Origin: Streptomyces sp. IMTB 2501
GTDB lineage: Bacteria; Actinomycetota; Actinomycetes; Streptomycetales; Streptomycetaceae
Assembly: GCF_001953885.1 (NCBI RefSeq)
Contig: NZ_MQUS01000015.1
Span: 105,692-169,691, forward strand
Direction of reading: 5' to 3'
Length of the DNA: 64,000 nt
The notes beneath the pieces were generated by a model. The model was not told the origin of the DNA. It saw nothing but the letters and a program-made list of their open reading frames with translations, and made no database searches. Positions 58,544-64,000 of this stretch are shown piece after piece. The translations under genes were made by a program, and so were the position numbers. Each line of letters opens with the position of its first letter. Positions within the stretch are counted from its first letter, which is position 1.

Positions 58544-59575
58544 ATGACCACCCCCGCATCCCCTTCCCCGGCCGCCGCACTTGAGGTGACCGACGAAGAC
58601 AGCGCCGCATCGGCGAAGCCCGGCACCCCCAAGGGCACCGAGAGCCGCTCCCCGGGACGGCTGGCCTGGACCCGCTTCAAGCGGGACCGGGCGGGCGTCA
58701 TTTCCGCCTTCGTTGTGGTCTTCTTCTTCGTAGTGGGCATCGCCGCGCCGCTGATCGCCAAGCTCTACGGCAAGGACCCGTACACCACGTACGGCATGAA
58801 CACCCCGGGCCTGCTCAACCAGTTCAACTACCCGGTCAAGCCCAACGGCGGCATCAGCTCCGACTTCTGGTTCGGCATCGAACCGCAGCTCGGTCGGGAC
58901 GTCTTCACCTTCCTGCTCTACGGCATCCGCAACTCGCTGCTGATCGCCACCGTCGCCGCCCTGCTGACGACCCTGCTCGGCGTCGTCATCGGCATCACCG
59001 CCGGCTACCTGGGCGGCAAGACGGACTATTTCGTCGGCCGGATCATCGACATCCTGCTGGCGTTCCCGCAGACCCTGTTCTTCATCGCCTTCTGGCCGGT
59101 GGTCATCGCGATCTTCGTCTCGCCCGAGGACAACACCCCGGTCTGGCTGACCGTCACCAGCCTCATCCTCGTGATGACGGCCTTCGGCTGGGCCTCCATC
59201 GCGCGTCTGCTGCGCGGCGAGGTACTCGCCCTGCGCGAGCGGGAGTTCGTGGAGGCGGCCAAGATCACCGGCGCCTCCCCGGCCCGGATCATCTTCAAGG
59301 AACTGCTGCCCAACCTGTGGACCCCGATCCTCATCCAGGCAACGCTCCTCCTGCCGACCTACGTCACCACTGAAGCCGCTCTCGCCTTCCTCGGCGTCGG
59401 CCTCTCGGACCCCACCCCCGACTGGGGCGTGATGATCCAGAACGGCGCCAAGGTCTACCAGGACGACATCACCTTCATGGTCTTCCCGGGCCTGGCCATG
59501 GTGATCTTCGTCGTCGCCTTCAACCTCCTCGGCGACTCGGTCCGCGACGCACTGGACCCGAAGACCAAGCGCTGA
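58544..59575 (+). CDS. bldKA: BldKA-like oligopeptide permease
   Basis: 343 residues. ATG 58544 has GGAG 4 nt upstream. Inner-membrane permease of OppC type: RLAWTRFKRDRAGVISAFVVVFFFVVGIAAPLIAKLYG, then IRNSLLIATVAALLTTLLGVVIGITAGYLGG, the EAA loop EREFVEAAKITGASPARIIFKELLPN, and DALDPKTKR at the end. First gene of the bldK-type order KA (permease), KB (SBP), KC (permease), KD and KE (ATPases), which distinguishes it from ordinary opp operons. BldK imports an extracellular peptide signal and is needed for aerial hyphae in S. coelicolor. Confidence 0.93.
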   Translation: MTTPASPSPAAALEVTDEDSAASAKPGTPKGTESRSPGRLAWTRFKRDRAGVISAFVVVFFFVVGIAAPLIAKLYGKDPYTTYGMNTPGLLNQFNYPVKPNGGISSDFWFGIEPQLGRDVFTFLLYGIRNSLLIATVAALLTTLLGVVIGITAGYLGGKTDYFVGRIIDILLAFPQTLFFIAFWPVVIAIFVSPEDNTPVWLTVTSLILVMTAFGWASIARLLRGEVLALREREFVEAAKITGASPARIIFKELLPNLWTPILIQATLLLPTYVTTEAALAFLGVGLSDPTPDWGVMIQNGAKVYQDDITFMVFPGLAMVIFVVAFNLLGDSVRDALDPKTKR

Positions 59576-59649
59576 GTACCGCCCCGGCCGAGCGACGGGG
59601 CCCGGCCGGGCCCAAGCACCTCTTGTCCTCCACTACGAACGGGTCAGCC

Positions 59650-61434
59650 ATGTCTCTCTCCCGCAGAAACTTCGTCATCGCCACCACTGTCGCGGCCGCG
59701 GGCTCGACGCTGCTGTCCGCGTGCAGCAGCGGCGGCGGGGGCGGGGGCGGCAACAACCCGACCGACGGTGCCACCTCCTACACCGCTGCCAAGGTCACCA
59801 TCGGCACCAAGGCCGACTCGACCGGCCCGGCCCCGGAGATCCCCGGTGCGAAGAAGGGCGGCACGATCTACGGCCTGTCGCCGCAGGACTTCTCCCACCT
59901 GGACCCGCAGCGCATCTACTACGCGTACAACTCCACGGCCGCGCTGCTCCTGCACCGCACCCTGACCGGTTACAAGACCGACTCCGCGGGACACCAGACG
60001 CTGGTCGGCGACCTCGCCACCGACACCGGCACCGCCTCCAAAGACAACAAGACCTGGACCTTCACGCTGAAGGAGGGTCTGAAGTGGGAGGACGGCAGCG
60101 AGCTGACCGTCGAGGACGTGCGCCACGGCATCGAGCGCCTGTGGGCCCCGTTCATCACCGAGTCCGCCACCTACGTCCAGATGGCGCTGACCGGCAAGGG
60201 CGCCAAGTGGCGTGACGCCTACGAGGGTCCCTACAAGGGCAAGCACCTCGACGCGATCGAAACCGACAAGGCCAAGCGGACCATCACCTTCCACCTGGCC
60301 GAGCCCAAGCCGGACTTCAACTTCACCCTGGGGATGCACTCGTACGCGGCCACCTCGCCGAAGCTGGACACCAAGGAGAAGTACGACAAGCAGCCGGCCG
60401 CCTGCGGTCCGTACAAGATCAAGGCCCACACGACCGACAAGTCGATGGTCCTGGTCCGCAACAAGAACTGGGACCCGGCGACCGACTCGATCCGCAACGC
60501 CTACCCGGACAGCTTCGAGTTCACCTTCGGCATCACGATCCTCGACTCCACGGACCGCTTCATCGCGGACCAGGGCAACGACCAGTACGCGGTGTCGATC
60601 TACAAGGAAGTCCCGGCCGAGCGCATCCAGAAGGTGCTCACCGACCCGCAGCTGAAGGCGCGCAGCTTCAACGGCCTGCTCACCGGCATCTACTACTACG
60701 CGATCAACACCAAGCGCGTCACCGACCTGAAGGTCCGCCAGGCCCTGAACCACGCCTGGCCGCTGCAGCAGATCCGGCAGATCTACGGCGGCCCCACCGC
60801 CGGCGACTTCGCGACCTCGATCATGAGCCCTGACCTCATCGGGTACGAGAAGTACGACCTCTACGGCAAGACCGCCAAGCCGCAGGGCGATCCGGAGAAG
60901 TCCAAGGCGCTCCTGAAGGAGGCCGGCAAGCTGGGCATGAAGATCGTCTACGCGTTCCCGAACGACCCGACCTACATGAAGACCAAGGTCGTCATCGAGA
61001 ACGCGCTGAAGGAGGCCGGCTTCACCCCGGTCATCAAGCCGGTCGACCAGACCACGTACTACGACCAGATCCAGCAGATCAACAACAGCTACGACGTGAT
61101 GTGGTTCGGCTGGTCCCCGGACTGGCCGACCGCCTTCACCGTGATCCAGCCGCTGTTCGACGGCGCCGCCATCGGCAACGGCCAGAACAACATCTCGCAG
61201 ACCAACATCAGCTGGATCAACGACGGGATCAAGAAGAACGCGGTGATCTCCGACCAGCAGCAGGCCGGCAAGGCCTGGGCCGCGCTGGACAAGCGGATCA
61301 TGCAGGAGGTCGCGCCGATCATCCCCGAGACCTTCCAGCGCCGCTACTACCTGCACGGCTCCAAGGTCGGCGGCGCCCAGATGGACCCGCAGTTCGCCTC
61401 GACCCTGCTGTACAAGACCTTCGTGAAGGCCTGA
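59650..61434 (+). CDS. bldKB: BldKB-like peptide-binding lipoprotein
   Basis: 594 residues. Signal MSLSRRNFVIATTVAAAGSTLLSAC combines a twin-arginine SRRNFV and an LSAC lipobox, so it is likely a Tat-exported lipoprotein. After a Gly-rich linker, a family 5 SBP follows: GGTIYGLSPQDFSHLDPQRIYY, TWTFTLKEGLKWEDGSELTVEDVRHGIERLW, LNHAWPLQQIRQIYG and SYDVMWFGWSPDWPTA. The TTG at 59623 would extend the N-terminus by nine residues. BldKB is the receptor of the bldK importer. Confidence 0.94.
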   Translation: MSLSRRNFVIATTVAAAGSTLLSACSSGGGGGGGNNPTDGATSYTAAKVTIGTKADSTGPAPEIPGAKKGGTIYGLSPQDFSHLDPQRIYYAYNSTAALLLHRTLTGYKTDSAGHQTLVGDLATDTGTASKDNKTWTFTLKEGLKWEDGSELTVEDVRHGIERLWAPFITESATYVQMALTGKGAKWRDAYEGPYKGKHLDAIETDKAKRTITFHLAEPKPDFNFTLGMHSYAATSPKLDTKEKYDKQPAACGPYKIKAHTTDKSMVLVRNKNWDPATDSIRNAYPDSFEFTFGITILDSTDRFIADQGNDQYAVSIYKEVPAERIQKVLTDPQLKARSFNGLLTGIYYYAINTKRVTDLKVRQALNHAWPLQQIRQIYGGPTAGDFATSIMSPDLIGYEKYDLYGKTAKPQGDPEKSKALLKEAGKLGMKIVYAFPNDPTYMKTKVVIENALKEAGFTPVIKPVDQTTYYDQIQQINNSYDVMWFGWSPDWPTAFTVIQPLFDGAAIGNGQNNISQTNISWINDGIKKNAVISDQQQAGKAWAALDKRIMQEVAPIIPETFQRRYYLHGSKVGGAQMDPQFASTLLYKTFVKA

Positions 61435-61515
61435 CGTACGACCCCTGGCGGGGCGGCCCCGGTGCCGCCCCGCCCTCTCACCCCCTACGGCATCCGTCAG
61501 GAAAACCCAACTGCC

Positions 61516-62496
61516 ATGCTCCGCTTCCTCATCCGCCGGACCCTCGGCGCCGCTGTGATCCTGCTGATCATCAGCGCCCTGGTGTTCGTCCTGTTCTACG
61601 CCGCTCCGCGCGACCCCGCCCGCATCGCGTGCGGCAAGGTCTGCACGCCCGAGACCCTGGCCCTGGTGAAGAAGAACCTGGGGATCGACCACTCGCTCCC
61701 CGTGCAGTACTGGGACTGGCTCAAGGGCCTGTTCGTGGGGCGTGACTACACCTCGTACGGGCACTGCGACGCGCCGTGCCTCGGCTACTCGTTCCAGAAC
61801 CGTGAGCCGGTCCTCGCCACCATCGAGGACCGCTTCCCGACCACGCTCTCCCTGGCTCTCGGCAGCTCCGTGGTCTTCCTGATCTTCGGTGTCGGCACGG
61901 GCATGCTGGCCGCCGTCAAGCAGGGCAAGGCTCTCGACAAGGTCGCCAGCTCGGCCTCGCTGATCGCGTCCTCGATGCAGATCTTCGTCGTCGGTGTCTT
62001 CGCCACGTACATCCTCGTGGACCAGTGGCACCTGCTGGACCGTGCCAACTACACGCCGTTCACCGACGACCCGGGCAAGTGGTTCGGCGGTCTGCTGGTG
62101 CCGTGGCTGGTGCTGTCGCTGATCTTCACCGCCAACTACACCCGTATGACGCGCTCCCAGATGGTCGAGTCGCTCAGCGAGGACTACGTCCGCACGGCCC
62201 GCGCCAAGGGCCTCTCCCGCAAGACGGTGTTCTTCCGCTTCGCCTGGCGCGGCGCTATGGGCCCGATCATCACCATCTTCGGTCTCGACCTCGGCACGCT
62301 GCTCGGCGGCGCGATCATCACCGAGCAGACCTTCAGCCTCCAGGGCATCGGCGCGCTCTCGGTGAAGGCCGTCGGCACCAACGACCTGCCGGTGCTGCTC
62401 GGCGTCGTTCTGGTGGCCGCGGCCGCGATCGTCGTCTTCAACATCATCGTCGACGCCGTGTACGCCCTCATCGACCCGCGCGTGCGCCTCGCCTAA
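61516..62496 (+). CDS. bldKC: BldKC-like oligopeptide permease
   Basis: 326 residues. OppB type: MLRFLIRRTLGAAVILLIISALVFVLFYAAPRDPARIACGKVCTPETLALVKKNLGIDHSLPVQYWDWLKGLFVGRDY. About six membrane segments, EAA loop SEDYVRTARAKGLSRKTVFFRFAWRG, and YALIDPRVRLA at the end. 81 bp after bldKB; a CGGAGCATGG-type ribosome site is not strong at ATG 61516. Confidence 0.94.
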   Translation: MLRFLIRRTLGAAVILLIISALVFVLFYAAPRDPARIACGKVCTPETLALVKKNLGIDHSLPVQYWDWLKGLFVGRDYTSYGHCDAPCLGYSFQNREPVLATIEDRFPTTLSLALGSSVVFLIFGVGTGMLAAVKQGKALDKVASSASLIASSMQIFVVGVFATYILVDQWHLLDRANYTPFTDDPGKWFGGLLVPWLVLSLIFTANYTRMTRSQMVESLSEDYVRTARAKGLSRKTVFFRFAWRGAMGPIITIFGLDLGTLLGGAIITEQTFSLQGIGALSVKAVGTNDLPVLLGVVLVAAAAIVVFNIIVDAVYALIDPRVRLA

Positions 62497-62505
62497 GGAG
62501 AGATC

Positions 62506-63531
62506 ATGAGCACCCCCTTCCTCTCCCTGCGCGATCTGCGGGTCCACTTCTCCACCGAGGACGGCATCGTCAAGGCCGTCGACGGGCTGTCGTTCGACCT
62601 GGAGAAGGGCAAGACCCTCGGTATCGTCGGTGAGTCCGGCTCCGGCAAGTCCGTCACCAACATGGCGATCCTGGGCCTGCACGACCCACGGAACACCACG
62701 ATGGACGGCGAGATCCTGCTCGACGGCAAGGAGCTGATCAGCGCCTCCGAGTCCGAGCTGGAGAAGCTGCGCGGCAACAAGATGTCCATGATCTTCCAGG
62801 ACGCGCTGGCCTCGCTCTCGCCGTACCACACCATCGGCGCGCAGATCGCCGAGACGTACCGCAAGCACACCGGCGTCTCCAAGAAGGAGGCCCGGGCCCG
62901 CGCGATCGAGATGCTGCGGCGCGTCGGCATCCCCCAGCCCGACACCCGCGTGGACGACTACCCGCACCAGTTCTCCGGCGGTATGCGCCAGCGCGCGATG
63001 ATCGCCATGGCGCTGGTCTGCGACCCCGAGCTGCTGATCGCCGACGAGCCGACGACGGCCCTCGACGTGACGGTCCAGGCCCAGATCATGGACCTGCTGA
63101 AGGACCTCCAGCAGGAGTTCGGCACGGCGATCATCTTCATCACCCACGACCTCGGCGTCATCGCCGACATCGCGGACGACGTACTGGTGATGTACGGCGG
63201 CCGGTGCGTGGAGCGCGGCACCAAGAAGCAGGTGCTGAGCAGCCCGGACCACCCCTACACCCTGGGCCTGCTGAACTCCATGCCGAGCCTGGACGGCCCG
63301 GTCGACGTGCCGCTCTCCCCCATCCCCGGCGCCCCGCCCTCCCTCCTCAACCCGCCGTCCGGCTGCCGCTTCCACCCGCGCTGCGCGTTCACCGAGAAGG
63401 TCGCCGACGGACTGTGCTCGGCCGACCGCCCGAAGCTCGAGGTGACCGACGGCCGCGGCTCCGCCTGCCACCTCACCCCCGACCAGAAGCAGGAACTCTT
63501 CGCCGACTTCGCCGCAACCCGGCACAACTGA
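62506..63531 (+). CDS. bldKD: BldKD-like peptide transporter ATPase
   Basis: 341 residues. Walker A GESGSGKSV, Q-loop MIFQDALASLSPYHTIG, signature FSGGMRQRAMIAMAL, Walker B LLIADEPTTALD, H-loop ITHDLGVIAD, then the oligopeptide-ATPase C-domain with CRFHPRCAFTEKVADGLC. ATG 62506 follows AAGGAGAGATC 9 bp after the bldKC stop, so the genes form one transcript. Confidence 0.94.
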   Translation: MSTPFLSLRDLRVHFSTEDGIVKAVDGLSFDLEKGKTLGIVGESGSGKSVTNMAILGLHDPRNTTMDGEILLDGKELISASESELEKLRGNKMSMIFQDALASLSPYHTIGAQIAETYRKHTGVSKKEARARAIEMLRRVGIPQPDTRVDDYPHQFSGGMRQRAMIAMALVCDPELLIADEPTTALDVTVQAQIMDLLKDLQQEFGTAIIFITHDLGVIADIADDVLVMYGGRCVERGTKKQVLSSPDHPYTLGLLNSMPSLDGPVDVPLSPIPGAPPSLLNPPSGCRFHPRCAFTEKVADGLCSADRPKLEVTDGRGSACHLTPDQKQELFADFAATRHN

Positions 63532-63557
63532 CGGAAACCAGACGGGACTTCACGACC

Positions 63558-64000
63558 ATGAGCAACACGAACCCCCTCCTGGACGTCTCCGGGCTGACGA
63601 AGCACTTCCCGATCAAGGGTGGCTTCCCCATCCGCCGTACGGTCGGCGCGGTGCAGGCGGTCGACGGGCTGGACTTCCAGGTGGCCGAGGGCGAGAGCCT
63701 GGGCCTCGTCGGCGAGTCGGGCTGCGGCAAGTCCACCACGGGCCGGCTGATCACCCGCCTCCTGGAGCCGACCGGCGGCAAGATCACCTACCGCGGCCAG
63801 GACATCACGCACGCGGGCCGCAGGGATCTGGCGCCGATCCGCTCCGAGATCCAGATGATCTTCCAGGACCCGTACGCCTCGCTGAACCCGCGGCAGACGG
63901 TCGGCAAGATCATCTCGGGCCCGATGGAGATCAACGACATCAACCCCGAGGGCGGCCGCGAGAAGCGCGTCCGCGAACTCCTGGAGATCGTCGGCCTCAA
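63558..64000 (+). CDS. bldKE: BldKE-like peptide transporter ATPase (3' end outside window)
   Basis: 147 codons visible: MSNTNPLLDVSGLTKHFPIKGGFPIRRTVGAVQAVDGLDFQVAEGESLGLVGESGCGKST (Walker A), QMIFQDPYASLNPRQTVGKII (Q-loop), REKRVRELLEIVGL at the edge. OppF-like second ATPase; the signature and Walker B lie beyond the window. 26 bp after bldKD. Confidence 0.92.
   Translation, partial: MSNTNPLLDVSGLTKHFPIKGGFPIRRTVGAVQAVDGLDFQVAEGESLGLVGESGCGKSTTGRLITRLLEPTGGKITYRGQDITHAGRRDLAPIRSEIQMIFQDPYASLNPRQTVGKIISGPMEINDINPEGGREKRVRELLEIVGL

Noticed and set aside
59644..63525. 1293-codon open frame antisense to bldKB, bldKC and bldKD
   Set aside because: A product of high GC. It lies opposite three clear genes, reads as Val/Arg/Leu/Gly-rich sequence with no domain, and spans intergenic gaps.
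1..64000. tRNA, rRNA, integrase, transposase or attachment sites
   Set aside because: No cloverleaf, transposase or integrase motifs or flanking direct repeats were found by eye.

Overview
The window is high-GC actinobacterial chromosome and looks like Streptomyces. Start codons are often GTG or TTG, almost every gene is G/C-biased at the third codon position, and the recognisable genes match a conserved Streptomyces core region. Nothing indicates a prophage, integrated plasmid, CRISPR array, insertion sequence, rRNA or tRNA. The two clearest marks of decay are a frameshifted acetyltransferase near 30.5 kb and a transporter/kinase remnant at 48.0-49.6 kb.

Layout. 0-15 kb: the 5' end of a peptide-type solute-binding lipoprotein, a membrane protein with a zincin motif (DUF3152), two alpha/beta hydrolases, a TetR regulator, DUF3107, a ferritin-like protein, a DEAD-box RNA helicase with a very long KPRRTRK-repeat tail, an NYN-domain protein, MarC and a PHP phosphoesterase. 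15-28 kb: CorA behind a long leader with a possible tiny uORF, an MgtE-like cytoplasmic CBS protein coupled to DUF1003, Mrp, then (minus strand) ECF sigma factor - anti-sigma - HtrA protease - TatB. 28-48 kb: an O-methyltransferase that seems to start at ATT, DUF3117, enoyl-CoA hydratase, Tag, a membrane DivIVA-domain protein, FolP2, LOG, DapE, DapC, ferredoxin, a histidine kinase/response regulator/ABC-2 exporter operon, a collagen-like peptidoglycan-binding protein and MshB. From memory, much of the 15-48 kb order follows the M. tuberculosis block from mshB/fdxC/dapC through dapE, LOG, folP2, tag and DUF3117 to sigE-rseA-htrA-tatB, mrp and corA, so it is ancestral actinobacterial synteny. 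48-64 kb: the decayed region, a conserved 64-residue membrane peptide, an S9 peptidase, and two divergent five-gene oligopeptide ABC importers. The rightmost one has the permease-SBP-permease-ATPase-ATPase order of bldKABCDE, the importer needed for aerial development.

How the genes work together. Several envelope themes recur: stress signalling and protein quality control (sigma/anti-sigma/HtrA/TatB), Mg2+ handling (CorA, MgtE-like), diaminopimelate supply (DapC, DapE), wall-binding and secreted proteins, mycothiol synthesis (MshB), and peptide import next to a peptidase.

I found no obviously new multi-gene system. The best leads are regulatory: an operator-like 10-bp array at 4.37 kb, a palindrome over the probable promoter of the histidine kinase/ABC operon at 44.1 kb, a perfect 9-2-9 inverted repeat before the enoyl-CoA hydratase at 29.3 kb, the ATT start at 28.0 kb, the CorA leader uORF at 16.1 kb, and leaderless-type -10 boxes at three genes. 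All coordinates and motifs were read by eye and no database search was possible.
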